From contig CALAUL010000105.1 of assembly GCA_937892255.1 (NCBI GenBank), forward strand, positions 1 to 38,226: 38,226 nucleotides of DNA, in the 5' to 3' direction. The DNA comes from an uncultured Bacteroidales bacterium (GTDB lineage Bacteria; Bacteroidota; Bacteroidia; Bacteroidales; Marinilabiliaceae). A program made the translations under genes and the position numbers. A model generated the notes under the pieces. That model did not search any database. It was not told the origin of the DNA and was given only the letters and a program-made list of their open reading frames with translations. Shown piece after piece: positions 15,542 to 23,106 of the stretch (within the stretch, counting starts at the first letter, position 1; the number at the start of each line of letters is the position of its first letter).

Positions 15542-16264
15542 TTATACGTTTGCTATAGTGTGGAATACTTGATTGACATCTTCGTCATCTTCAAATTTGT
15601 CAAGAAGTTTCTCTATTTCAGCATATTGCTCAGGAGTGAGTTCTTTGGTGTCGTTTGGAATACGCTCAAACTCAGCTGATACGATTTCAAACTCATTCTC
15701 CTCGAGATATTTCTGTATCGAACCGAAAGACTCAAAGTCACCATCGATGTTGATAACATTCTCTTCTTCGTCATATACTATTTCATCGATACCACAATCT
15801 ATCATCTCCAATTCGAGCTCTTCAAGGTCGATGCCATCTTTCATTTTTACTTTGAAGTTACATTTGTGCTCAAACATAAAGCTTACAGAGCCTGCTGTGC
15901 CAAGCGAACCACCATATTTGTTGAAATAGCTTCTTACATTTGCAACGGTACGAGTAGGGTTGTCTGTGGCTGTCTCAACCAAGATGGCAATGCCAAAAGG
16001 TCCATATCCTTCGTAAACAACTTCCTTGTAGTCTGTTGTGTCTTTGCTTGTCGCTTTTTTTATAGCACGCTCAATGTTTTCTTTTGGCATGTTGGCGGCT
16101 TTGGCATTCTGCATGAGAACACGAAGCTTTGAGTTTACGTGTGGGTCTGGTCCACCCGCCTTAACGGCGATGATAATTTCCTTGCCAAGTTTTGTAAATG
16201 TCTTTGCCATGTTGCCCCAACGCTTTAGCTTGCGGGCTTTTCGATATTCAAACGCTCGTCCCAT
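15542..16264 (-). CDS. yebC: YebC/PmpR (TACO1) family protein
   Basis: A 240-residue member of a universal family, annotated first as a DNA-binding regulator and more recently linked to translation of difficult stretches. The N-terminus MGRAFEYRKARKLKRWGNMAK and the conserved GGPDPHVNSKLRVLMQNAKAANMPKENIERAI segment (split around residues 38-68) define it. Domains II and III follow with VYEGYGPFGIAILVE and GSVSFMFEHKCNF. Full length, with no signal peptide, cytoplasmic. It has its own -7 box (16308-16315) and terminator, so it is probably monocistronic. DNA-binding or translational activity cannot be distinguished by sequence. Confidence 0.95.
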   Translation of the reverse strand: MGRAFEYRKARKLKRWGNMAKTFTKLGKEIIIAVKAGGPDPHVNSKLRVLMQNAKAANMPKENIERAIKKATSKDTTDYKEVVYEGYGPFGIAILVETATDNPTRTVANVRSYFNKYGGSLGTAGSVSFMFEHKCNFKVKMKDGIDLEELELEMIDCGIDEIVYDEEENVINIDGDFESFGSIQKYLEENEFEIVSAEFERIPNDTKELTPEQYAEIEKLLDKFEDDEDVNQVFHTIANV

Positions 16265-16307
16265 AGTACGATTTATATTAGTTTAGTGTTTTTATTGTTC
16301 TTGTTCG

Positions 16308-16315
16308 CAAAAGTA
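16308..16315 (-). promoter_or_regulatory. -7 box of yebC
   Basis: The minus strand reads TACTTTTG, matching TAnnTTTG, 43 bases before the yebC start. The -33 region is AT-rich without a clear TTG. Confidence 0.45.
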
Positions 16316-16344
16316 TAAAATTATATTTATATACTCCCTATATC

Positions 16345-16935
16345 TTATCGTTTCCTTCTTTCTATTTCTTTTTCTACTTCTGGTGCAACTTCTTCAAGTG
16401 CTTCATAGAAGTCCTCTCCCCACTTGCGTATTATGGGTTCTTTTAGAAATTTGTAGACGGGTAATCCGATGCTCTCTCCTAATTCTTCAGCGGCTTTGCA
16501 AACGTCCCATTCGTGAAAGTTGACGGCTTCAAATGTCTTGTATTTCTGAGTGCGAATAGGGTAAAGATGACAAGAGATAGGTTTTTTCCAATCTATCTTA
16601 CCTTCGTTGAATGCTTTTTCGATGGCGCATTTCCATGTGCCATCTTCATCTCGGTATGTATAGACGCACTCCTTGCCATTGATGATAGGCGTTACTTTGT
16701 CTCCGTCGTTATCGGTTATCCATTTGCCATTGGCTTCTATTTCGTCTTTGGCGGCTTCTGTAAGGTCTGGTTCTATTATCGGATATATCTTTTCGAGTAT
16801 ATCTGTCTCGTCGTCTTCCAATGGGGCTCCCGAGTCTCCTTCATAGCAGCATTCTCCTTTGCATTTGCTCAGGTCGCAGCAGTATTTTTGGCGGAATATC
16901 TCGATGCTTATCACCTTGTCATCTATTTGTATCAT
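16345..16935 (-). CDS. DUF3109 family cysteine-rich protein
   Basis: A 196-residue conserved Bacteroidota protein of unknown function. It contains YCCDLSKCKGECCYEGDSGAPL near residues 17-38 (split cysteines C18, C19, C24, C28, C29), later C91, C104, HLYPIR after C122, and C147 in WDVCKAAEELGE. The cysteine spacing recalls the YkgJ/UPF0153 type zinc- or iron-chelating families, so metal or cluster binding is likely but unproven. There is no signal peptide. It is separated from the zinc-ribbon gene upstream by a hairpin, so it may be transcribed on its own. Confidence 0.85.
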   Translation of the reverse strand: MIQIDDKVISIEIFRQKYCCDLSKCKGECCYEGDSGAPLEDDETDILEKIYPIIEPDLTEAAKDEIEANGKWITDNDGDKVTPIINGKECVYTYRDEDGTWKCAIEKAFNEGKIDWKKPISCHLYPIRTQKYKTFEAVNFHEWDVCKAAEELGESIGLPVYKFLKEPIIRKWGEDFYEALEEVAPEVEKEIERRKR

Positions 16936-16950
16936 CTTCTTGTGAGTAAC

Positions 16951-16987
16951 AATAAAGGATAGAGAGAGAAGTTATCCCTTTCTATCC
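16951..16987 (-). terminator. Hairpin after the zinc-ribbon gene
   Basis: On the minus strand GGATAGA (16987-16981) pairs with TCTATCC (16963-16957), with partial pairing inside, followed by TTTATT. It lies between the zinc-ribbon gene stop and the DUF3109 start. Confidence 0.5.
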
Positions 16988-17026
16988 TCCATCAATTTTT
17001 ATATTTAACTTACTTTGGGGTTTCTA

Positions 17027-17794
17027 TTAGTTTTCTGAGTCCCAATCGGTATCGACCAAGATACGGCCACAGTATTCGCAGACGATAATCTTTTTGCGAA
17101 GACGGATGTCAAGTTGTCTCTGTGGTGGAATTTTGTTGAAGCAACCACCGCATGCATCGCGTTCTACTGTTACGACAGCCAATCCGTTGCGAGCATTAGA
17201 GCGTATTCTGTTGAATGCGTTGAGAAGGCGTTCGTCGATGTTCTCGCTTATGATGTTTGCCTTTTTGAGCAAATCGTTTTCCTCCTGTTGTGTCTCCGCA
17301 ACAACGGTATTGAGCTCTACTCTTTTTGCATCAAGGTCGACCTGACGATCTTTGACAACCAAGCGCGACTCTTCTGCCTGGTCCTTCTTTTTCTTGAGTT
17401 CGGCGGTGTACTCTTTGATGCGCTTTTCACAAAGCTGTTTTTCCAGATTCTGGAATTCTATTTCCTTTGAAATAGCATCGTATTCGCGGTTGTTGCGAAC
17501 AGTGTCTTGCTGTGTCTCGTATTTTTTTATTTGGAGATCGGCTTCTTTGATTTCGTTCTTCTTTGCGACAATGGCATCACTGAGTTTTTTTACCTCTTCT
17601 TCAAGGTTGTTGGCACGTGTCTCAAGACCTTCTATCTCGTCTTCCAAGTCTTGTACTTCAAGAGGCAAATCGCCACGTAATGTGCGGATTTTGTCTATCT
17701 CAGAACTTACTTTCTGTAAATCGTAGAGTGCTTTGAGCTTTTCCTCAATGGTCGACTCTTTCGTTACTTTTGCTTTTTTGTCGGTAGTTGCCAT
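17027..17794 (-). CDS. Coiled-coil zinc-ribbon protein (COG1579/CdsZ-like)
   Basis: A 255-residue protein. Residues about 15-185 form a long antiparallel coiled coil (heptads rich in Lys, Glu and Leu, with RNNREYDAISKEIEFQN as the conserved middle). The C-terminus is a zinc ribbon with CGGC and CEYC as the ligand pairs and the conserved KIPPQRQLDIR loop between them. This matches COG1579 proteins, known in Chlamydia as CdsZ. The molecular role in Bacteroidota is unknown; a nucleic-acid-binding role is often suggested. It starts 12 bases after the NIF3-like stop, so the two are co-transcribed. Confidence 0.9.
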   Translation of the reverse strand: MATTDKKAKVTKESTIEEKLKALYDLQKVSSEIDKIRTLRGDLPLEVQDLEDEIEGLETRANNLEEEVKKLSDAIVAKKNEIKEADLQIKKYETQQDTVRNNREYDAISKEIEFQNLEKQLCEKRIKEYTAELKKKKDQAEESRLVVKDRQVDLDAKRVELNTVVAETQQEENDLLKKANIISENIDERLLNAFNRIRSNARNGLAVVTVERDACGGCFNKIPPQRQLDIRLRKKIIVCEYCGRILVDTDWDSEN

Positions 17795-17806
17795 CTTATA
17801 TTTTAT

Positions 17807-18598
17807 TCAATAGTATTTTATCAAGTTTGTGTTCTCACTAATGAAGTAGCGTGCAAAGTTACATATTTTTTTTGTAAGAATGTCTAAAAATATTTGTTTT
17901 GTGCATTCTTCGCTCTCATAATGACCTATATCTGCTATCAGCATTCTGCTTTCGGCTTGTGAAAACTGATGATATTTCACGTCTCCGGTGATATATGCGT
18001 CGGCTTTTTTGTCAAGTGCGTGATTTATAAATTCGCTTCCGCTTCCGGTACAGATGGCTATAGATGTTATTTCTCCGTTGTAGTCATTGTGTCGTACTAT
18101 TGGACAGCCAAATTTATCTTTAAGGTTGTCCATCAATGTCTCTTTGTTGATGGACTGCGGTAATTCGCCTATGATCCCGTATCCTATTTCTGAGTTTTTA
18201 TCCGGAACGAGTACGCTCATGTTTTTTAGACCTAATGCCAACCCTAATGTTCTGCTTGTCCCTTCTGCGCTCTTGTCCATGCATGTGTGAGAGGCGTATA
18301 TGACGATGTCGTTTTTTATCGCTTTTATTATTATCCGCTGTTCTTCGGTTGTGCCGGTGAGCCTTTTGACTCCTTTAAACATTATGGGGTGGTGTGCTAT
18401 GATGAGGTTGCACTTTTTTTCTATTGCTTCGTTGATGACAGCTTCTGTTATGTCTACGCTTATCAAGACACCTTTTAAGGTGCGGTGTGTCTCTCCTATT
18501 AATAGTCCGGAATTGTCCCATGTGTCTTGCTGTACAGAGGGAAAGAACTCCTCTATAGCGTTGATGCAATCGTTTATGGTTGTTTCTGCTGTTCGCAT
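17807..18598 (-). CDS. NIF3/DUF34-like dinuclear metal protein
   Basis: A 263-residue member of the NIF3 (YbgI, formerly GTP cyclohydrolase I type 2-like) family. It carries QQDTWDNSGLLIG near the N-terminus, the metal-binding IIAHHPIMFKG (adjacent His near 69-70), a DITEAVI segment, and C-terminal TGDVKYHQ and DIGHYESE, which provide the remaining His and Glu ligands. It lacks the inserted PII-like domain of longer members, being the short form. The family's reaction is not settled; hydrolase or metal-chaperone roles have been proposed. It overlaps the MerR gene by 25 bases and precedes the zinc-ribbon gene, a conserved-looking trio. Confidence 0.92.
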   Translation of the reverse strand: MRTAETTINDCINAIEEFFPSVQQDTWDNSGLLIGETHRTLKGVLISVDITEAVINEAIEKKCNLIIAHHPIMFKGVKRLTGTTEEQRIIIKAIKNDIVIYASHTCMDKSAEGTSRTLGLALGLKNMSVLVPDKNSEIGYGIIGELPQSINKETLMDNLKDKFGCPIVRHNDYNGEITSIAICTGSGSEFINHALDKKADAYITGDVKYHQFSQAESRMLIADIGHYESEECTKQIFLDILTKKICNFARYFISENTNLIKYY

Positions 18599-18921
18599 TG
18601 CAATGTGTCGTTTATTTTAACAAGTATGCTTCGTATGCTTTGGAGTCTGCGGACTATCTCAACATGTTTCTTTGTCCCTTCTCTGTTCTCTTTGAGTTTC
18701 TTGCGTATGCCATCATGTTTCATGCCTCTCTCTTTTGACAGATGGTATATCAGGTGTATGGTTTCAAGGTCTGATTCTGTGAAAAGTCTGTTGTTCTTTT
18801 TGTTGCGATGTGGCTTGAGAATATCATAAGTGTTCTCCCAGTATCTAATGACAGATTCTTTGACATTGAACATCTTCGCCACTTCTCCTATGGTGTAGTA
18901 AACTTTGCTTCCGGTTTTCAT
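18574..18921 (-). CDS. MerR-family transcriptional regulator
   Basis: A 115-residue protein. The N-terminal winged HTH reads YYTIGEVAKMFNVKESVIRYWE (about residues 8-29), followed by the wing and the helix ESDLETIHLIYHL. The rest, residues 65-110, is a charged helix likely used for dimerisation. No cysteine-based metal site is present in the effector region, so it is not a typical metal-sensing MerR. Its 3' end overlaps the NIF3-like gene, so it belongs to the same transcript. Targets and effector are unknown. Confidence 0.9.
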   Translation of the reverse strand: MKTGSKVYYTIGEVAKMFNVKESVIRYWENTYDILKPHRNKKNNRLFTESDLETIHLIYHLSKERGMKHDGIRKKLKENREGTKKHVEIVRRLQSIRSILVKINDTLQCEQQKQP

Positions 18922-18945
18922 GTAGGTAAGAGTATTACGTGTTGA

Positions 18946-19176
18946 CTAAATTGTTCTTTTTATTAGTTTGTCTAAGTCGTTTTGGTCAAAGAGGGTGGGA
19001 GAGTCTTCTATCATACGACCCATGATGTGTCTAACGACTATTTTTCGTATGACAGATGCCTTCGATGATTCTCTGTAGCGCTTGATATGTGTCTCAATAG
19101 CTTGAAGTTCTTCATCGGAGAATGTTATGGTTACTTTGTTCGTTCTTTTTGGTTTCGGTGTATGTAATTTTCTCAT
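18946..19176 (-). CDS. Small ribbon-helix-helix-like protein
   Basis: A 76-residue basic protein. After a Lys/Arg/Pro-rich N-terminal arm (MRKLHTPKPKRTNK), the segment VTITFSDEELQAIETHIKR and SKASVIRKIVVRHIMG resembles a beta strand plus two helices of the Arc/MetJ ribbon-helix-helix fold, which binds DNA as a dimer. It is the first gene of the block, 24 bases upstream of the MerR gene, with a -7 box before it. It could be a co-regulator of that operon. No toxin partner is adjacent. Confidence 0.65.
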   Translation of the reverse strand: MRKLHTPKPKRTNKVTITFSDEELQAIETHIKRYRESSKASVIRKIVVRHIMGRMIEDSPTLFDQNDLDKLIKRTI

Positions 19177-19207
19177 TGTAACAGGCTGTTATTACTTGTC
19201 CGATAGG

Positions 19208-19215
19208 CAAAAATA
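19208..19215 (-). promoter_or_regulatory. -7 box of the RHH-MerR-NIF3 operon
   Basis: The minus strand reads TATTTTTG, matching TAnnTTTG, 31 bases before the RHH start. It is divergent from the lipoprotein promoter at 19268-19298, and no good -33 is seen. Confidence 0.45.
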
Positions 19216-19267
19216 TGTAATTTAGATGTGATTTTTATATAATTTCTCAAAAAAATGAGCCAAAATA

Positions 19268-19298
19268 TTTGTTATGAGCAGAATAAACTTTAATTTCG
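19268..19298 (+). promoter_or_regulatory. Promoter of the Cys-repeat lipoprotein
   Basis: TTTG (19268-19271), 19 bases, then TAATTTCG (19291-19298; seven of eight to TAnnTTTG), 34 bases before the ATG. This is a good Bacteroidota promoter with one mismatch in the -7 box. Confidence 0.65.
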
Positions 19299-19332
19299 TG
19301 CTGTCAAACTTAATAAATTAATTCTCTAAAAA

Positions 19333-19548
19333 ATGAAGAAGGTATTCGCAATTGCGGCTGTTGCTGCTATGTTTGTTGCTTGTGCGGGTAATGCTACACA
19401 GGAGAAGGTTGCAGAAGACTCTGCAAAGTGTTGTGCAAAAGACACTACTGCTGTTTGTGCAGACACAACAAAGTGTTGTGCAGATTCAACAAAGTGCTGC
19501 GCTGATTCTACAGCTTGTACTGGGGATTCTGCTGTTGTCGCAGAGTAA
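19333..19548 (+). CDS. Small lipoprotein with cysteine heptad repeats
   Basis: A 71-residue protein. A short signal peptide ends in the lipobox MFVAC (lipidated C17), so the mature protein is about 55 residues on a membrane surface. It has eight further cysteines: C33-C34, C42, C48-C49, C55-C56 and C62. From C48 on they recur every seven residues in units like DTTKCCA and DSTKCCA, and the DNA repeats in 21-base units. No charged metal-site histidines are present. Vicinal cysteine pairs suggest metal binding or redox chemistry, but this is inference. It has its own promoter and a strong terminator, so it is a monocistronic and perhaps well-expressed gene. I do not recognise a named family. Confidence 0.8.
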   Translation: MKKVFAIAAVAAMFVACAGNATQEKVAEDSAKCCAKDTTAVCADTTKCCADSTKCCADSTACTGDSAVVAE

Positions 19549-19580
19549 TCGACGTAAGAGATTTCTCTTAATGAGACGAG

Positions 19581-19608
19581 GACGACTTTTGAAAGGTCGT
19601 CTTTTTTT
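19581..19608 (+). terminator. Terminator of the Cys-repeat lipoprotein
   Basis: GACGACTTT (19581-19589) pairs with AAAGGTCGTC (19592-19601, one G-T wobble) around a tight loop, followed by seven T residues. It is a strong intrinsic terminator. Confidence 0.9.
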
Positions 19609-19657
19609 GTTTTCTATACATCGATATTTGCTATCTCTTTTAATTAGAGGTCGTAAC

Positions 19658-20161
19658 GTGGGTTTACTTGATTGGATTGAAAATAAAATAAAAACGAGAG
19701 ATTATCTAAACAGCAGTAACCCCGCTGACGTTAGAAATCAACTCGTTTCTGCTACGAATGTAGTAAAAGATTTTGAAAATCCAAGCATAGACGAGGAAAA
19801 AGTAAGAGCGTATGGGAATAACAATACACGTTTCTCACGTAAGATGGGCGAGGCTAAAGCACAGCTTGCGGATATGAAGTATGGAGAGACAGTGCGCATG
19901 GACGCTTTAAATCAAGCTAAAGCTATGTTTCAAAATGGGGATAGTATGGACGTCATCTTTAATCAGACACGATGGAAGTTGACGTCTAAGGGTTGGCGAT
20001 ACAACGAACCGATAAAGAGCGTCAAAGAAAAGTTTGCTGAGTTCGTCGCAAAGTATAACAGCGAGAAACCTATTACAACGTCTATATTGGGAATGTCACT
20101 TAGTGAAGCACGTGAGGTGATTCTTCCGGCAGATGTTATTTGTTTTCGTCGTTCTGCTTAA
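19658..20161 (+). CDS. Hypothetical protein, GTG start
   Basis: A 167-codon frame beginning GTG at 19658 (VGLLDWIENKIKTRDYLN). The same frame is open further upstream through the lipoprotein gene, but that part is a shadow, ended in practice by the terminator at 19581-19608. A TTG at 19628 is an alternative start. The sequence is soluble, charged and helical, with VRNQLVSATNVVKDFENP, then FSRKMGEAKAQLADMKYGET, FNQTRWKLTSKGWRYNEP, and a C-terminal MSLSEAREVILPADVI. No domain, signal peptide or membrane helix is recognised. Amino-acid use is natural and the frame is long, so I believe it is expressed. It directly precedes maf, whose -7 box overlaps its stop. Confidence 0.6.
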   Translation: MGLLDWIENKIKTRDYLNSSNPADVRNQLVSATNVVKDFENPSIDEEKVRAYGNNNTRFSRKMGEAKAQLADMKYGETVRMDALNQAKAMFQNGDSMDVIFNQTRWKLTSKGWRYNEPIKSVKEKFAEFVAKYNSEKPITTSILGMSLSEAREVILPADVICFRRSA

Positions 20162-20166
20162 TTTTG

Positions 20167-20174
20167 TACATTTG
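20167..20174 (+). promoter_or_regulatory. -7 box of maf
   Basis: TACATTTG matches TAnnTTTG, 27 bases before the maf ATG and just after the previous stop. The -33 element is not at canonical spacing. Confidence 0.5.
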
Positions 20175-20201
20175 CGGTATTAACAAAAGATAATAAGTAT
20201 T

Positions 20202-20789
20202 ATGATAGGAAATATAAAAGGTTATCGTCTGGTATTGGCGAGTAATTCGCCACGCAGACAGGAGTTGTTGCATGAGATGGGGTATGCATTTGATGTGGTG
20301 GTGAAGCGCGGAATAGATGAGTCGTTCCCTACTACATTGTCTGTATATGACGTTCCGGAGTTTTTGGCGAAGAAAAAGGCAGAGGCTTATAAGGATATTC
20401 TTGCCGATGGGCGGACGTTGCTTTTGACTTCGGATACCATAGTGGTTCATGATGGTCGCATTCTCGGCAAGCCGGGTTCTTTAGATGAGGCTCGTTGTAT
20501 GTTGAAGTCTCTTTCGGGCAAGACACATCAAGTAATATCCGGAGTTGCTCTTACAACGGACGTTTGGCAACGTAGTTTTGCTGATGTGACGAGTGTTCAC
20601 ATGCGTAGTTTTACAGATGAAGTTATCGACTATTACGTTGATAACTACAAGCCTCTGGATAAGGCCGGAGCTTATGGTATTCAGGAGTGGATAGGACTTG
20701 TTGGCATTGATTCGATAGAAGGCAGTTATCACAATGTAATGGGCTTGCCCACGCAGCGATTGTTCGACGGACTGCGTACTATTATTTAA
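20202..20789 (+). CDS. maf: Maf-like nucleoside triphosphate pyrophosphatase
   Basis: A 195-residue Maf protein, the normal length. It starts with YRLVLASNSPRRQELL, the conserved substrate-binding ASxSPRR motif (residues 13-19). It then has ESFP and AKKKAEAY, the catalytic SDTIV near 78-82 with VLGKPG-like ILGKPGSL after it, and KAGAYGIQ followed by IEGSYHNVMGLP at the C-terminus. Family members hydrolyse dTTP, UTP and related or modified nucleotides to monophosphates, and so keep damaged or non-canonical nucleotides out of nucleic acids. The AYGIQ form is that of the dTTP/UTP-type group. It is cytoplasmic. The next gene begins 31 bases later, so it may be co-transcribed with dpp11. Confidence 0.93.
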   Translation: MIGNIKGYRLVLASNSPRRQELLHEMGYAFDVVVKRGIDESFPTTLSVYDVPEFLAKKKAEAYKDILADGRTLLLTSDTIVVHDGRILGKPGSLDEARCMLKSLSGKTHQVISGVALTTDVWQRSFADVTSVHMRSFTDEVIDYYVDNYKPLDKAGAYGIQEWIGLVGIDSIEGSYHNVMGLPTQRLFDGLRTII

Positions 20790-20820
20790 GAGTATTTTGC
20801 TTTGCTATAGATGATGAATT

Positions 20821-23004
20821 ATGACCAGAAGAGTTTCTGTATTGATGTTTTTGATGGTCATTTCTTTATTTGCCGGTAGCCATAAGGTTATGGCAGAGGA
20901 GGGAATGTGGGTCCCGTTGTTTCTCAATAGGAATGTTGCCGATATGCAGGAGAAGGGGTGTCGGTTGTCAGTTGAGGACATATACGCAGTCAACGGGTCA
21001 AGTCTGAAAGATGCTGTTGTCATCTTTGGAGGTGGTTGTACTGGAGAGGTTGTTTCGTCAGAGGGATTGCTTTTTACAAATCATCATTGTGGATATTCGC
21101 AGATACAAAGTCATAGCTCGGTGGAGAATGATTACTTGACGAATGGTTTTTGGGCACGTTCGCGCGAAGAAGAGTTGCCCAATCGCGATTTGTCGGTGAA
21201 GTTTCTTGTGCGTATAGCCGATGTTACGGACTCTGTCATGCAGGGCGTTGTCGATACGATGTCACTTGATGCTCGAAGCGCACAGATAGAGAACAATATA
21301 GATAGTATCGTTTCCAAGGCAGTGTATTGCGAAACGCTGTCGGCTGTTGTCGAGCCATTTTATGGAGGCAATCAATATCTGTTGTATTTGTACGAAGTGT
21401 TTGAGGACGTTCGTTTGGTGGGTGCGCCACCGTCGGCGATAGGTAAGTTTGGCGGAGATACCGACAATTGGATGTGGCCTCGCCATACAGGCGACTTTTC
21501 TGTTTTTAGAATATACGCCGATTCGCTCAATAGACCGGCAAAGTACTCTCCGACAAATGTGCCGTATTGCCCGAAACGTTTCTTGCAGATAAATGCCGGA
21601 GGTTTGGCAGAAAATGATTTTACTATGGTGCTGGGTTTTCCCGGCTCAACAAATCTGTATGCCTCATCGTCGTACATCAAGACTCTTATGGAAGAGATAT
21701 ATCCTAAGTATATCGAAATGCGTACTGCCAAACTCGATGTTATGAATCGACACCAAGAACGTGATGACAAGATTCGTATTCAATATGCGGCGAAGAATGC
21801 TTCGACGTCAAATGCTTGGAAAAAGTGGCAAGGCGAGATAAAGGGACTTAAGCGTTCGGGGGCTTTGAGTCGGAAGCAACAGTTTGAATCCAACTTTGTC
21901 TCCCGAGGCGGAGATGCATCTATCATAGATGACTATCGTCGTATTTATGACTCGTCATCAGACAGTTCGGTGTGGACAGTGGGAAGTTATGCCGAGGCAG
22001 AAGTAGCATGGCGCATGTATCTCGAGTTAGTCAACTATGGCGGTATGGAGACAATGTCGGTGGCACGACGCATGCAGTCATTTATGGACAAGAAGATAAC
22101 GAGCAAAACACAAGACAAGATGGTGGAATGGCTCAAGTCGGATTTCTATAAGAACTATTCCCCCGTACTTGACAGAGAGATGTCGGCTGCAGTCTTGCGG
22201 ATATATTGTAAGTATGTGCCACAAGAACTTCTTCCTCCGGACCTAAGAAAGATGAGCCGATTGCCGAATGCGGATTATCTGTCGTTTGTCGACAATCTTT
22301 TTAAGGGCAGTATTTTTGATGATGCCTCACGTGTGCTCTCTGTCGTAGAGCGATGGTCGGACCGTAGTGCTAAGATGATAAAAAAGGACGCTCTGTATAA
22401 GTTTTATTTGGAGTTGCACAAGGCGATTGGACGTTATGGAGCATATTTCGATTGTCGTATCAATGGAGAAGAGATTGATACTTATGAGGAGTATTTGAAA
22501 CGACGTTATCTGTCGGAGATATTGGCAATGGATAGTGTCAGGGTCTTGCCATCGGATGCGAATTTCACAATGCGACTGACCTACGGAAAGGTCGGAGGAT
22601 ACAGGGCGAGTGATGCTGTCGAGTACAACTATTTCACCACGCTAGAGGGCGTTATTGAAAAGAACAATCCCGATATTTATGACTATAGAGTGCCGCAGCG
22701 TTTGATAGAATTGTATGAGGCAAAAGATTATGGGCATTACGCAGACGCCGACGGAACTATGCATGTCTGTTTTGTGGCTTCAAATCATACCACGGGAGGC
22801 AATTCTGGAAGTCCGATTCTTGATTCAGAGGGACGTCTTGTCGGACTGAACTTTGACAGGGCTTGGGACGGCGTGATGAGTGACATGGTATATGATGTCG
22901 ATATATGCCGCAATATCTCGCTCGATGTGAGGTATATGCTCTTTATAATAGATAAGTTTGCCGGTGCGGGTTATTTGCTCGACGAACTCGATATTGTCTA
23001 TTGA
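20821..23004 (+). CDS. dpp11: S46 family dipeptidyl-peptidase, DPP11 type
   Basis: S46 peptidases remove N-terminal dipeptides in the periplasm. This 727-residue protein, the usual size, has a signal peptide ending near residue 25 (VISLFAGSHKVMAEE). The chymotrypsin-like triad is visible: TNHHCGY (His 88/89), the Asp in DNWMWPRHTGDFS, and GGNSGSP with nucleophile S662. Position +18 from that serine is Arg680 in GLNFDR. In the Porphyromonas enzymes this position is Arg in DPP11, which cuts after Asp or Glu, and Gly in DPP7, which cuts after hydrophobic residues. I therefore predict acidic P1 specificity. The C-terminal region folds back with the DVRYMLFIIDKFAGAGYLL segment. Released dipeptides would feed peptide catabolism, in line with the DPP III gene at 35.5 kb. 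Confidence 0.95.
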   Translation: MTRRVSVLMFLMVISLFAGSHKVMAEEGMWVPLFLNRNVADMQEKGCRLSVEDIYAVNGSSLKDAVVIFGGGCTGEVVSSEGLLFTNHHCGYSQIQSHSSVENDYLTNGFWARSREEELPNRDLSVKFLVRIADVTDSVMQGVVDTMSLDARSAQIENNIDSIVSKAVYCETLSAVVEPFYGGNQYLLYLYEVFEDVRLVGAPPSAIGKFGGDTDNWMWPRHTGDFSVFRIYADSLNRPAKYSPTNVPYCPKRFLQINAGGLAENDFTMVLGFPGSTNLYASSSYIKTLMEEIYPKYIEMRTAKLDVMNRHQERDDKIRIQYAAKNASTSNAWKKWQGEIKGLKRSGALSRKQQFESNFVSRGGDASIIDDYRRIYDSSSDSSVWTVGSYAEAEVAWRMYLELVNYGGMETMSVARRMQSFMDKKITSKTQDKMVEWLKSDFYKNYSPVLDREMSAAVLRIYCKYVPQELLPPDLRKMSRLPNADYLSFVDNLFKGSIFDDASRVLSVVERWSDRSAKMIKKDALYKFYLELHKAIGRYGAYFDCRINGEEIDTYEEYLKRRYLSEILAMDSVRVLPSDANFTMRLTYGKVGGYRASDAVEYNYFTTLEGVIEKNNPDIYDYRVPQRLIELYEAKDYGHYADADGTMHVCFVASNHTTGGNSGSPILDSEGRLVGLNFDRAWDGVMSDMVYDVDICRNISLDVRYMLFIIDKFAGAGYLLDELDIVY

Positions 23005-23063
23005 CTCTCGGCGATGATGATTGTTTTTACATTATTTAATATTCATTCATGATACATTGTTTT

Positions 23064-23071
23064 TACCTTTG
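23064..23071 (+). promoter_or_regulatory. -7 box of the carbonic anhydrase gene
   Basis: TACCTTTG matches TAnnTTTG, 35 bases before the ATG at 23107. A clear -33 TTG at the right spacing is lacking. Confidence 0.5.
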
Positions 23072-23106
23072 CGAGTCAAAAAAATAAAACAGATTCTAAA
23101 ACTCAA

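Noticed and set aside
17807..18598. Possible frameshift at the NIF3-like C-terminus
   Set aside because: The ending NLIKYY after FARYFISENT corresponds to the usual Bacteroidota NIF3 ending, so the gene looks intact.
19352..19657. N-terminal part of the 269-codon plus frame
   Set aside because: It reads the lipoprotein gene in another frame and crosses a strong terminator; only the part from about 19658 is credible.
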